The position numbers were made by a program, and so were the translations under genes. Below the pieces are notes generated by a model that saw only the letters and a list, made by a program, of their open reading frames with translations, was not told where the DNA came from and ran no database searches. DNA of 64,000 nucleotides from Novosphingobium sp. (GTDB taxonomy: Bacteria > Pseudomonadota > Alphaproteobacteria > Sphingomonadales > Sphingomonadaceae), in the NCBI GenBank assembly GCA_017745295.1, contig JAGHZR010000001.1:1-64000 (forward strand), given 5' to 3'. How positions within the stretch are numbered: position 1 is the first letter of the stretch; each line of letters opens with the position of its first letter. Positions 9,272-17,229 of the stretch are shown in pieces.

Positions 9272-10576
9272 TCAAACCTTGGCGGGAGCGAGCTTCGGGC
9301 TCAGCACGTGCACCACCGCCAGCGCCACCAGGTAAGCGCTCGCGCAAATCGCAAAGAGCACTTCGTAGCTATGCGTCGTATCGAGGATGTAGCCTGCGAA
9401 GAGCGCCATCCCCATGCCGCCGAACGCCCCCACCGTGCCCCCGATTCCGACGACCGAACCAACCGCGCCGCGCGGAAACACGTCCGAGGGCAGCGTGTAG
9501 AGATTGGCCGAGAATGCCTGGTGCGCCGCCGTGGCGAGACCGATGACAAGCACCGCCGACCAGACGCTGTCGATGCTCTGCGCGAACCAGATCGGCAGGA
9601 CGCAGAATGCGCAGATCAGCATCGTGATCTTGCGGGCGAAGTTGGGGGTTTTGCCCGCCTTGATGAGCTTCGAGGACAGCCAGCCGCCACCCACGCTGCC
9701 GAGATCCGAGATCAGGTAGATCCCCGCCAGCGGCAGGCCGAAAGTCTTGAGGTCGAGATCGTAGCGCTCGAACAGGTAGCCCGGCAGCCAGAACAGGAAG
9801 AACCACCAGATCGGATCGATCAGGAACTTGCCGAGCGCATAGGCCCAGGTTTCCTTGACCGTGAGCAGTTGCATCCAGCCGATCTTCTCCACCGGGTCGG
9901 CCGGGTCCTGCTGGATCCAGGCGAGTTCGCCGCGCGTGACGCGGCCGTGCTCGGTCGGATGGCGGTACATCGCCCACCAGGCGACCAGCCAGACGATGCC
10001 GAAAATGCCGGTGACGAAGAAGGCCATGCGCCAGTCGAACCAGAGCACCAGCAGCGGCACGATCAGCGGCGTCAGGATCGCGCCGACATTTGCTCCGGCA
10101 TTGAACAGGCCGATCGCGAAGGCGCGTTCCTTCTGCGGGAACCAGTCGGTCACCGCGCGAATGCCGGCGGGGAAGTTGCCCGACTCCCCGATGCCGAGAC
10201 CGAAGCGGGCCATCGCGAACGAGGTCACGCCGCTGGCGAAGCCGTGTGCCATGTGGCTGACGGTCCAGATCACCAGCGCGATGGCATAGCCCACCCGCGC
10301 GCCCAGCACGTCCACCACTTTGCCGAACGAGAGATAGCCGATCGCATAGGCAAGCTGGAACCAGAAGACGATTCCCGCGAAGTCGGACTCGGTCCAGTGG
10401 AACTCGGCCTCCAGCGTGGGCTTGAGCACGCCGATCATCTGCCGGTCGACGTAGTTGATCGCCGTCGCCGCAAAAAGCAGGCCGACGATCACCCAGCGAT
10501 AGCGCCCGGCGGTGGCGTGGACTGCCGCCGTTTCAATCGGCGGGCTTTCGGTGATTTCCCCGGCACCTGCGTTCAT
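9272..10576 (-). CDS. MFS transporter, probable hexuronate:H+ symporter
   Basis: A 434-residue 12-TM major facilitator of the anion:cation symporter branch (ExuT/GudP-like). The N-terminus RYRWVIVGLLFAATAINYVD leads into RQMIGVLKP, typical of that branch; RFGLGIGESGNFPAGIRAV marks TM4-5. The start is the ATG at 10576 with GGGAGCAGGA upstream; the frame extends artificially beyond this across the next gene. It follows the hydratase-family gene by 64 bases and shares its operator. Transport of galacturonate, glucuronate or a related sugar acid into the cytoplasm is inferred from family and context. Confidence 0.85.
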   Translation of the reverse strand: MNAGAGEITESPPIETAAVHATAGRYRWVIVGLLFAATAINYVDRQMIGVLKPTLEAEFHWTESDFAGIVFWFQLAYAIGYLSFGKVVDVLGARVGYAIALVIWTVSHMAHGFASGVTSFAMARFGLGIGESGNFPAGIRAVTDWFPQKERAFAIGLFNAGANVGAILTPLIVPLLVLWFDWRMAFFVTGIFGIVWLVAWWAMYRHPTEHGRVTRGELAWIQQDPADPVEKIGWMQLLTVKETWAYALGKFLIDPIWWFFLFWLPGYLFERYDLDLKTFGLPLAGIYLISDLGSVGGGWLSSKLIKAGKTPNFARKITMLICAFCVLPIWFAQSIDSVWSAVLVIGLATAAHQAFSANLYTLPSDVFPRGAVGSVVGIGGTVGAFGGMGMALFAGYILDTTHSYEVLFAICASAYLVALAVVHVLSPKLAPAKV

Positions 10577-10640
10577 CTGATCCTGCTCCCTTTTCGGCGG
10601 CACCGTTTTCGGGCCTGCCGATCGATCCCTTCCAGGCGGT

Positions 10641-11450
10641 CTACGCCGCCACGATCCTGCAACCCAGGCTGCCATGCCCTTCGAAATGGGCCAGCACTTC
10701 CTGCCCCGGCACCACCGGATGGACTCCGGTGACCGCGCCGGTCGAAACCCAGGTGCCGCCGCTGCAATCGATGCCGCGAGCGGAAAGGTTCGCCAGCAGG
10801 AAACGCACCGCGCCCAGCGGACCGTCCAGCATGGTCGCGGTCGTCGCCGCCGCGATCTCCACGCCCTCGATCTCGAAGCGGACGGAGATCGTCTCGAAGG
10901 CAGCGTTTTCCCAGCCTTCCAGCACCGGGCCGACCACCAGACCGGCATTGTTGCCGAAGTCGGAAACGGTCACCGGCGGCCCATCGGCATTGATGCCGGG
11001 ATAAGGCGAGCTGGCCACTTCGATGCCGATGTGCACGGCATCGAGCACCTTGCGGGTCGCGGCATCGTCGGCCGGGATCACGCCGTCCCAGCCGGGCGCG
11101 ACATGGAGGAGGAATTCCGCTTCCGCCGCCGCGAAGCCCTTGGCGAAAACCGGCATTTCCGGCACTTCGCCCACTGCCGCGGTGACCACGCTGTCCGCGA
11201 AGATCGGCCCGGCCAGGCGATCGGCACCGAGACGCGCATCTTCGGGCGCGTTGATCCTGCCCACTTTCCAGCCCGCGACCGTGCGCCCGTCGATCCCGAT
11301 GGCCAGGTCCTGAATGATATAGGCCGCGGCGAGGTCCGCAGGCGCTTCGCCGGGGTACGTGGTCAGGGCGCGTTTTTCGCGCCGCGCCGCCACGAAAGCA
11401 CCCGCGACCGTGCGCGCCTTTTCGTGAAAGGCCTGTTCGTTGGAGCTCAT
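10641..11450 (-). CDS. 2-keto-4-pentenoate hydratase / fumarylacetoacetase-family enzyme
   Basis: A 269-residue protein of the MhpD-like hydratase family. The segments GWKVGRINAPEDARLG, GKGFAAAEAEFLLH-like (AKGFAAAEAEFLLHV, metal-binding Glu residues) and VHIGIEVASSPYPGINADGP are characteristic. The ATG at 11450 is preferred over 11456, because AAGGG lies 7 bases before it. It is the first gene of a two-gene unit with the hexuronate transporter. Members act on 2-keto acids, so a hydration or dehydration of a 2-keto-3-deoxy sugar acid is plausible, but the step in uronate breakdown is not established. Confidence 0.78.
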   Translation of the reverse strand: MSSNEQAFHEKARTVAGAFVAARREKRALTTYPGEAPADLAAAYIIQDLAIGIDGRTVAGWKVGRINAPEDARLGADRLAGPIFADSVVTAAVGEVPEMPVFAKGFAAAEAEFLLHVAPGWDGVIPADDAATRKVLDAVHIGIEVASSPYPGINADGPPVTVSDFGNNAGLVVGPVLEGWENAAFETISVRFEIEGVEIAAATTATMLDGPLGAVRFLLANLSARGIDCSGGTWVSTGAVTGVHPVVPGQEVLAHFEGHGSLGCRIVAA

Positions 11451-11485
11451 CCCCATCCCTTCGTTGTTCTTGTCGTGTGGTTAAA

Positions 11486-11499
11486 GGAAACCGGTGTCA
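11486..11499 (-). promoter_or_regulatory. Operator TGACACCGGTTTCC ahead of the hydratase-transporter operon
   Basis: The minus strand reads TGACACCGGTTTCC with an ACCGGT centre, as expected for a LacI-family site. It lies 36 bases before the hydratase start codon. The same 14 bases (last variable position T or A) occur at 13089-13102, 14420-14433 and 53206-53219. Confidence 0.75.
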
Positions 11500-11542
11500 T
11501 TGGCAAATCAAAAGCGGTCCAATCGCTCATCAACCCGCGCTT

Positions 11543-13045
11543 TCAGAGTGTTACGCCGCGCTTCCAGACGGCGATGGCGCGCTGCCCGCCGCGCTCCGAA
11601 GCCGTCGGTTCGCCGCTGGCAATAGCGCAGATCTTGCGGAGGAATGCCGCGTCGGCCACTGCCTGCCCTTCCTCCAGCGCGATCGAGGCGTCGAAGTCGA
11701 TCCAATGCGGCTTGGCCTCGGACAGGCGGCGGTTGGAAGCGACTTTCACGGTCGGCACCGGAAAGCCCAGCGGCGTGCCCCGCCCGGTGGTGAACAGCAC
11801 GAGCGTCGCGCCCGAGGCGGCCAGAGCGGTGGAGGACACCGCATCGTTGCCCGGCGCTTCCAGCAGGGTGACGCCGGGTACGCTTGCCTGCCCGCCATAA
11901 TCGATGACATCGGCCAGCGGTGCCGTCCCCGCCTTCTGCACCGCGCCGAGCGACTTTTCCTCCAGCGTGGTAATCCCGCCCGCAAGATTGCCCGGCGAGG
12001 GGTTTTCCGAAACCGGCAGGCCCTGATCGAGGTAATAGCGCTTAAAACGGTTCACCAGTCCCGCCGCCGCCTCGAACACTTCGCGCGAGGTCGCGCGGTC
12101 GAGCAGGGCCTGTTCGGCACCGAAAATCTCGGGAATTTCAGTGAGGATGGCCTTGCCCCCCGCCTCCGCCATCGTCTCCGACAGGCGTCCGAGCAGGGGG
12201 TTCGCGGTGAGCCCCGAAAACCCGTCCGAACCGCCGCACTTGAGGCCGATGGTGAGCGCCGAGAGCGGCAGTTCGCTGCGTTCGACCTTCGCGGCTTCCG
12301 CCACGAGTTCGTCGACTAGCACGCCCGCTTCCTCGATCTCGTTGCCTGCCGACTGGCTGGAAAGCATCCGCAGCTTGGACCGCGCCCAGACCGGCACCGC
12401 TGCGACCAGAGCGTCCAACTGGTTCGATTCGCAGCCAAGGCCCAGCAGCAGCACGCCCGCCGCATTGGGACTGGCTGCCAGACCCGCGAGCAGCGCGCGG
12501 GTGCCATCGAGATCGTCGCCGAGCTGCGAGCAGCCGTGCGGGTGGGCAAAGGCGTGAATGCCGTCGATCTTTCCCGCCGCGATCAGGTCCCCATGGCGCC
12601 CCTGCGCTTCGCGCGCAACCTGCTCGGCGGTCATGCCGACACATCCGACCGTGGGCAGGATCCAGATCTCGTTGCGAGTCGCCGCGCGGCCATCGGCCCG
12701 CAGATAGCCCCGCCAGGTCAGATCGGTATCCGGCCTTGCGGCATGGCCCGCGCTTTCACCGAGATGCGGCGAATAGGCCAATTCGCCCGCCAGCGCGGTC
12801 GCGACATTGTGGGTGTGGACATGGCTTCCCGCCGGAATCGCGCGGGTCGAGCGGCCGATCGGCTGGCCATACTTCACCACCGTATCGCCCTCGGCCATAT
12901 CGGCGAGTGCGAACTTGTGCCCCTGCCCCACCTCATCTTGCAAAGTCACGCCTTCCACCTTCTCACCGGCAGCGAGCGGGCGCAGAGCCACGGCCACGGT
13001 GTCGCGAGGGTGAATACGAATCGAGGCAGGAATTTCAAAAGACAT
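11543..13045 (-). CDS. uxaA: Altronate dehydratase
   Basis: A 500-residue UxaA/GarD-family enzyme that dehydrates D-altronate to 2-keto-3-deoxygluconate in the galacturonate pathway. It has an N-terminal SAF domain (to about residue 95, ending AGSHVHTHNVAT) and a large catalytic domain with TVGCVGMTAEQVA, HPHGCSQLGDD near residue 167 and the conserved LKCGGSDGFSGLTANP near 298. The ATG at 13045 follows AATTTCTCCCT with weak ribosome-site character. An operator lies 44 bases upstream. uxaB and uxaC are not in the window. Confidence 0.93.
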   Translation of the reverse strand: MSFEIPASIRIHPRDTVAVALRPLAAGEKVEGVTLQDEVGQGHKFALADMAEGDTVVKYGQPIGRSTRAIPAGSHVHTHNVATALAGELAYSPHLGESAGHAARPDTDLTWRGYLRADGRAATRNEIWILPTVGCVGMTAEQVAREAQGRHGDLIAAGKIDGIHAFAHPHGCSQLGDDLDGTRALLAGLAASPNAAGVLLLGLGCESNQLDALVAAVPVWARSKLRMLSSQSAGNEIEEAGVLVDELVAEAAKVERSELPLSALTIGLKCGGSDGFSGLTANPLLGRLSETMAEAGGKAILTEIPEIFGAEQALLDRATSREVFEAAAGLVNRFKRYYLDQGLPVSENPSPGNLAGGITTLEEKSLGAVQKAGTAPLADVIDYGGQASVPGVTLLEAPGNDAVSSTALAASGATLVLFTTGRGTPLGFPVPTVKVASNRRLSEAKPHWIDFDASIALEEGQAVADAAFLRKICAIASGEPTASERGGQRAIAVWKRGVTL

Positions 13046-13088
13046 CGTCTGACCGGGGCTAGGGAGAAATTGAGGACTTCCATGATAT

Positions 13089-13102
13089 GGAAACCGGTGT
13101 CA
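13089..13102 (-). promoter_or_regulatory. Operator TGACACCGGTTTCC ahead of uxaA
   Basis: An identical copy of the 11486-11499 motif on the minus strand. It overlaps a possible -35 element (ATGACA), the same geometry as at kduI and edd. Confidence 0.75.
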
Positions 13103-13146
13103 TCTTGCCTTTCTGCACGCAGGAAGGCAAGCGGAAGAGCAATTGT

Positions 13147-13292
13147 CCGAAAATGCCCGTTTCGGGCATTTCCGGGGCGGCACCGGCCCGCGCCCCCACC
13201 CGACCTCCCATAGGGTACTATTGTTGGGAGGTCGGGTGGGGGCGCGGGCCAGTGCTGCCCAAATCCGCCTGCGGCAGATTTCAGACAGTCAG
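13147..13292. repeat. Triple-hairpin intergenic element, copy B
   Basis: A complete copy made of three adjacent stem-loops: AAATGCCC-GTTTC-GGGCATTT, then a large stem pairing GGCACCGGCCCGCGCCCCCA and CCCGACCTCCC with GGGAGGTCGGG and beyond around the loop TAGGGTACTATTGT, then AAATCCGCCTGCGGCAGATTT. It sits in the divergent uxaA/lacI gap. Confidence 0.85.
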
Positions 13293-13339
13293 AACATATC
13301 GGGCGAAACCGCGTGGCGGGGCCGTCAAAAGGGGCAAGG

Positions 13340-14374
13340 ATGCCGGACGAAACCAAACGCGACACCAAGCCGACCATCAACGATGTCGCGCGCCTTTCCG
13401 GCGTGTCCAAGAAGACCGTCAGCCGCGTCATCAACAAGTCGCCCCTGCTCGGCCAGGCCACGCGCGAGAAGGTCGAGGCGGTGATCGCCGAGATCGGCTA
13501 TGTGCCCAATCCGCAGGCCCGTGCGCTTGCCCTGCGCCGCAATTTCCTGATCGGGCTGATCCACGACAACCCGAACGCACAGATGGTGCTGGGCGTACAG
13601 GAGGGCATCCTGGATGCCATTCGCGACACCGAGTTCGCCCTCGTCGTGCGCCCGGTCGACCGCCATTCGCCGACGATGCTCGACGATATCCGCCGCTTCA
13701 TCGAACAGCAGCGACTCTACGGCGTGCTGCTGCTGCCGCCGATCTCCGAGAACGACGGGCTGGCGGAAGTCTGCCGCGACCTCGGCTGCACGCTGGTCCG
13801 CATGGGCTCGGCCCGGCTTGATGACGACAACCACCTCGTCGCCTCGAACGACCGCCATGCCGTGAAGGAAGCGGTGTCGTGGCTGACCAGCCTCGGCCAT
13901 CGCCGCATCGGCTTCATCGCCGGGCCGGAGGGCTTCCGATCTGCCCACGAGCGAGAACTGGGCTTCATAGACGGCCTCGCCTCGGCGGGCCTCAAGCTCG
14001 ACCCCGCCCTGTCCGAACGCGGCAACTATCGGTTCGAATCGGGGCGCCTCGCCGGAGAAAGGCTGCTCTCCGCCGATCCGCGCCCCACCGCGATCTTCTC
14101 CAGCAACGACGAGATGGCGGCAGGCGTGCTCCACGCCGCCCGCGCCAAGGGCATTTCCGTGCCCGAGCAACTCTCGATCATCGGCTTCGACGATACCGCC
14201 ATCGCCGCGCATATCTGGCCGCCGCTGACCACCGTGCGCTGGCCGATCCTGCCGATGGCGACCGCCGCCGCGCACAAGCTGATCGATCCCCGCGGCGCTT
14301 CCGAACAGCCCTCGCTGTTCCTGTCCGACCTCGTGCGCCGCGCATCCGTGGCACCGCCCGAACGCACATCCTGA
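13340..14374 (+). CDS. LacI-family transcriptional regulator of uronate genes
   Basis: A 344-residue regulator: an N-terminal LacI helix-turn-helix (TINDVARLSGVSKKTVSRVI, residues 12-31, with the hinge helix NPQARALALRR) and a periplasmic-binding-protein-like effector domain ending VRRASVAPPERTS. The start is the ATG at 13340 (MPDETKRD) behind AAAAGGGGCAAGG. It sits between divergent uxaA and kduI-kduD-kdgK and is the obvious candidate to bind the four TGACACCGGTTWCC sites. The effector is likely a keto-deoxy sugar acid or a uronate (inference). Confidence 0.9.
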   Translation: MPDETKRDTKPTINDVARLSGVSKKTVSRVINKSPLLGQATREKVEAVIAEIGYVPNPQARALALRRNFLIGLIHDNPNAQMVLGVQEGILDAIRDTEFALVVRPVDRHSPTMLDDIRRFIEQQRLYGVLLLPPISENDGLAEVCRDLGCTLVRMGSARLDDDNHLVASNDRHAVKEAVSWLTSLGHRRIGFIAGPEGFRSAHERELGFIDGLASAGLKLDPALSERGNYRFESGRLAGERLLSADPRPTAIFSSNDEMAAGVLHAARAKGISVPEQLSIIGFDDTAIAAHIWPPLTTVRWPILPMATAAAHKLIDPRGASEQPSLFLSDLVRRASVAPPERTS

Positions 14375-14418
14375 ACACATTACGGGCGGACATGGGAACA
14401 ATCGCGCCCTTCGTATCA

Positions 14419-14447
14419 TTGACACCGGTTACCAAGACCGGATAAGA
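14419..14447 (+). promoter_or_regulatory. kduI promoter overlapping an operator
   Basis: TTGACA (14419-14424), 17 bases, then ATAAGA (14442-14447). The operator TGACACCGGTTACC (14420-14433) covers the -35 box, so a bound repressor would block polymerase. Confidence 0.72.
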
Positions 14448-14511
14448 CTTGACCTGAAACGCAATAGCGTCCCACCATACGGAACTGAATTCCACAAGGG
14501 AGAGAGCCCCC

Positions 14512-15348
14512 GTGTTCTGCAAGACCTACCACGCCACCCATCCCGACATGATGGAGTGCGTCTCCAACGAGGAACTGCGTGATCGCTACCTCGTCGGCGG
14601 CATGTTCGAGGACGGCAAGGTCAACCTCAACTACTCGCACAACGAACGCTTCGTGATCGGCGGCGCGGTGCCCTCGCAGGGCCCGCTGAAGTTGCCCGCG
14701 CAAACCGAACCGAAAAGCGCCGAGGGTCATCCCTTCCTCGAACGCCGCGAAGCGGGCATCATCAACATCGGCGGCCCCGGCGCGATCACGGTCGACGGCC
14801 AGCGCTTCGAGATGCAGAACAAGGAATGCCTCTACCTGCCGATGGGCACCGACGAGGTGATCTTCGAAGGCGAGACCGCGCGCTACTACATCGCCTCGGT
14901 TCCCGCCCACAAGGCCTGCCCGATCAAGCACATCACGCTGGAACAGGCCAACCCGCTGGCCCGCGGCGACCTCGCCAATTCGAACCAGCGCACGATCTAC
15001 CAGCTCGTGATCCCCGGCGTCTGCGGGAGCGCGCAGCTGCTGCTCGGCCTCACCGTGCTGGAGGAAGGCTCGGTCTGGAACACCATGCCGCCGCACCTCC
15101 ACGACCGCCGCAGCGAAATCTACCTCTACTTCGACCTGCCCGAAGAGAACGACCGCATCTTCCACTACATGGGCGAGCCGGACCAGATGCGCCACATCGT
15201 GATCGCCAACGAGGAGGCGGTCATCAGCCCGCCCTGGTCAATCCACATGGGTTCGGGAACCAAGAAGTACGCCTTCATCTGGGCCATGGGCGGGGAAAAC
15301 CTCGACTATACCGATCTCAACGTGCTGGACATCTGCCAGCTCCAGTAA
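14512..15348 (+). CDS. kduI: 5-dehydro-4-deoxy-D-glucuronate isomerase
   Basis: Isomerises 5-keto-4-deoxyuronate, released from unsaturated pectin oligomers, to 3-deoxy-D-glycero-2,5-hexodiulosonate. The 278 residues match the family length and its N-terminus ([19 protein letters not shown]). The cupin zinc ligands are visible as [15 protein letters not shown] (H, H, E) and [11 protein letters not shown] (H). The start is a GTG at 14512 behind AAGGGAGAGA. It is the first gene of kduI-kduD-kdgK. Confidence 0.95.
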   Translation: MFCKTYHATHPDMMECVSNEELRDRYLVGGMFEDGKVNLNYSHNERFVIGGAVPSQGPLKLPAQTEPKSAEGHPFLERREAGIINIGGPGAITVDGQRFEMQNKECLYLPMGTDEVIFEGETARYYIASVPAHKACPIKHITLEQANPLARGDLANSNQRTIYQLVIPGVCGSAQLLLGLTVLEEGSVWNTMPPHLHDRRSEIYLYFDLPEENDRIFHYMGEPDQMRHIVIANEEAVISPPWSIHMGSGTKKYAFIWAMGGENLDYTDLNVLDICQLQ

Positions 15349-15382
15349 GGGCTGGCCCTGCTCCCCGGCAGCACGGGGGGCG

Positions 15383-15427
15383 CGTCGGCGAAGCGGTCTG
15401 CAGACGGCTTCGCCACGCTCGCAATGA
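15383..15427. repeat. Degenerate TCATTGCGAGCGTAGCGAAG-type repeat
   Basis: GCTTCGCCACGCTCGCAATGAC (about 15406-15427) pairs loosely with GCGTCGGCGAAGCGG in the kduI-kduD gap. It is related to the repeat inside 22924-23211. Confidence 0.5.
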
Positions 15428-15452
15428 CGGGATTTGGGACAGGACGGAATTT

Positions 15453-16208
15453 ATGGCGATTTCCTTCAGCCTCGAAAGCAAGGCCGCACTCGTGACAGGT
15501 GCGAACACCGGGATCGGACAGGCCATTGCCGTGGCGCTTGCCGAAGCGGGCGCCGACGTCGCCCTTGCGGGCCGCAGCGAACCGACCGAAACCCTCGCCC
15601 TGATCGCGGCGACCGAGCGCAAGGCCGTGAACATCAAGGCCGATCTCTCCTCGATCGAACCCGTGGGCCGGGTGATCGACGAGGCGGTGGCCGGGCTCGG
15701 CAAAGTAGACATTCTCGTCAACAATGCCGGGATCATCCGCCGTGACGACCTGCTCCAGTTTTCCGAAGAGGACTGGGACGCGGTGATGGACACCAACCTC
15801 AAGACCCTGTTCTTCCTCAGCCAGGCGGCGGCGAAGGGCATGGTAGAAAGAGGCGCCGGCAAGATCGTCAACATCGCCTCGCTGCTCACTTTCCAGGGCG
15901 GCATCCGCGTGCCCAGCTATGCGGCGGCGAAGTCGGGCGTGGGCGGCGTGACCAAGGCCATGGCCAACGAACTTGCCGCCAAGGGCGTGCAGGTGAACGC
16001 CATCGCGCCGGGCTACATCTCCACCAACAACACCGCAGCCCTGCAAGGCGACGAGACGCGCAACCGCCAGATTCTCGAGCGCATCCCGACCGGACGCTGG
16101 GGCGATCCCAAGGATATCGCGGGCGCGGCGGTGTTCCTCGCCTCCCCGGCCTCGGATTATGTTAGCGGTCACATTCTAGCCGTCGACGGCGGCTGGCTGG
16201 CTCGCTAA
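15453..16208 (+). CDS. kduD: 2-dehydro-3-deoxy-D-gluconate 5-dehydrogenase
   Basis: A 251-residue short-chain dehydrogenase that reduces 3-deoxy-2,5-hexodiulosonate to 2-keto-3-deoxygluconate after KduI. Features: nucleotide motif TGANTGIG near residue 15, NNAG near 86, catalytic Ser in NIASLLTF and Tyr-Lys in SYAAAKSG near 150. The ATG at 15453 starts MAISFSLESKAALVTG. It lies between kduI and kdgK. Confidence 0.92.
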   Translation: MAISFSLESKAALVTGANTGIGQAIAVALAEAGADVALAGRSEPTETLALIAATERKAVNIKADLSSIEPVGRVIDEAVAGLGKVDILVNNAGIIRRDDLLQFSEEDWDAVMDTNLKTLFFLSQAAAKGMVERGAGKIVNIASLLTFQGGIRVPSYAAAKSGVGGVTKAMANELAAKGVQVNAIAPGYISTNNTAALQGDETRNRQILERIPTGRWGDPKDIAGAAVFLASPASDYVSGHILAVDGGWLAR

Positions 16209-16218
16209 GACCGATCCC

Positions 16219-17229
16219 ATGACCGGACATGTGACCTGCTTCGGCGAAGTCCTGCTGCGCTTCGCCACCCCCGCGCACCGCCTGATGGTGCAGTGTGACT
16301 CGCTCGACATGGTAGTCGGGGGGGCGGAAGCGAACGTCGCCTCCGGCCTCGCCTCACTAGGACATGCGGTGCGCATGGTCACGCGCCTGCCCGCCAGTCC
16401 GCTGGGCGACAAAGCGCGTTCCGCACTGGGCGCGGCGGGCTTGGATACGCGCCACGTCACCGGCGGCACAGGCCGCATGGGGCTGTACTTCCTCGAAAGC
16501 GGCGCAGGCCTGCGTCCTTCCGCGATCACTTACGACCGCGCGGGCAGCACTTTTGCAGAGAGTACGCCGCAGGACTTCGACTTTGCCGCTGCGCTTGACG
16601 GCGCGCGGCTGCTGCACCTTTCCGGCATTACCCCGGCGCTCGGCCCCGGCGGCGTGACGCTGGCCAAGGCGGCGGTGCGGGCGGCGCAGGAAGCCGGGGT
16701 GCCGATCTGCTTCGACGGCAATTACCGCGCGCTGCTCTGGGAAAGCTGGGACAGCAACCCGCGCGAGGTGCTGACCGAACTGGTCTCCGCCGCCACGGTG
16801 ATGATCGGCAACCACCGGGACATTTCGCTACTGCTGGGCAAGACGTTCTCCGGCGACGGCGAGGACCGCCGCCGCGAGGCTGCCGAGGCCGCCTTCGCCG
16901 CTTTCCCGAACCTCCAGATCATCGCCTCCACCGCGCGCCATGTCGTCAACGCGGCGCACCACCGCATTGCCGCGCGGATCGACGCGCGAGAGAGCGGCTA
17001 TCAGACCGACGAAGTGGAAGTGACGCAGATCGTCGACCGCATCGGCACCGGAGACGCCTTCGCGGCGGGTGTGCTGCATGGCTGGCTGAATGGCGCGGAT
17101 ATTCAGAAAATGGCACAGGCCGGGCTGGCCTATACGGTGTTGAAGCACTCCCTGCCCGGAGACATGTGCCTGATCGGACCGGGAGAACTCGATGCCTTTT
17201 CCGCTTCAGGAGGCGACGTCAGGCGCTGA
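16219..17229 (+). CDS. kdgK: 2-dehydro-3-deoxygluconokinase
   Basis: A PfkB/ribokinase-family kinase of 336 residues that phosphorylates KDG to KDPG, the substrate of the Eda aldolase encoded at 56110. Features: the N-terminal GGAEANVASGLASLG substrate motif and the C-terminal GTGDAFAAG anion hole with catalytic Asp near residue 278. It starts 10 bases after kduD. Its 3' end overlaps the start of the esterase by 38 bases, indicating translational linkage. Confidence 0.92.
   Translation: MTGHVTCFGEVLLRFATPAHRLMVQCDSLDMVVGGAEANVASGLASLGHAVRMVTRLPASPLGDKARSALGAAGLDTRHVTGGTGRMGLYFLESGAGLRPSAITYDRAGSTFAESTPQDFDFAAALDGARLLHLSGITPALGPGGVTLAKAAVRAAQEAGVPICFDGNYRALLWESWDSNPREVLTELVSAATVMIGNHRDISLLLGKTFSGDGEDRRREAAEAAFAAFPNLQIIASTARHVVNAAHHRIAARIDARESGYQTDEVEVTQIVDRIGTGDAFAAGVLHGWLNGADIQKMAQAGLAYTVLKHSLPGDMCLIGPGELDAFSASGGDVRR

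Noticed and set aside
9272..10948. Using the full 558-codon frame for the MFS transporter
   Set aside because: The first 124 codons lie over the hydratase gene, are Arg/Trp/Pro-rich nonsense, and a ribosome site marks the ATG at 10576.
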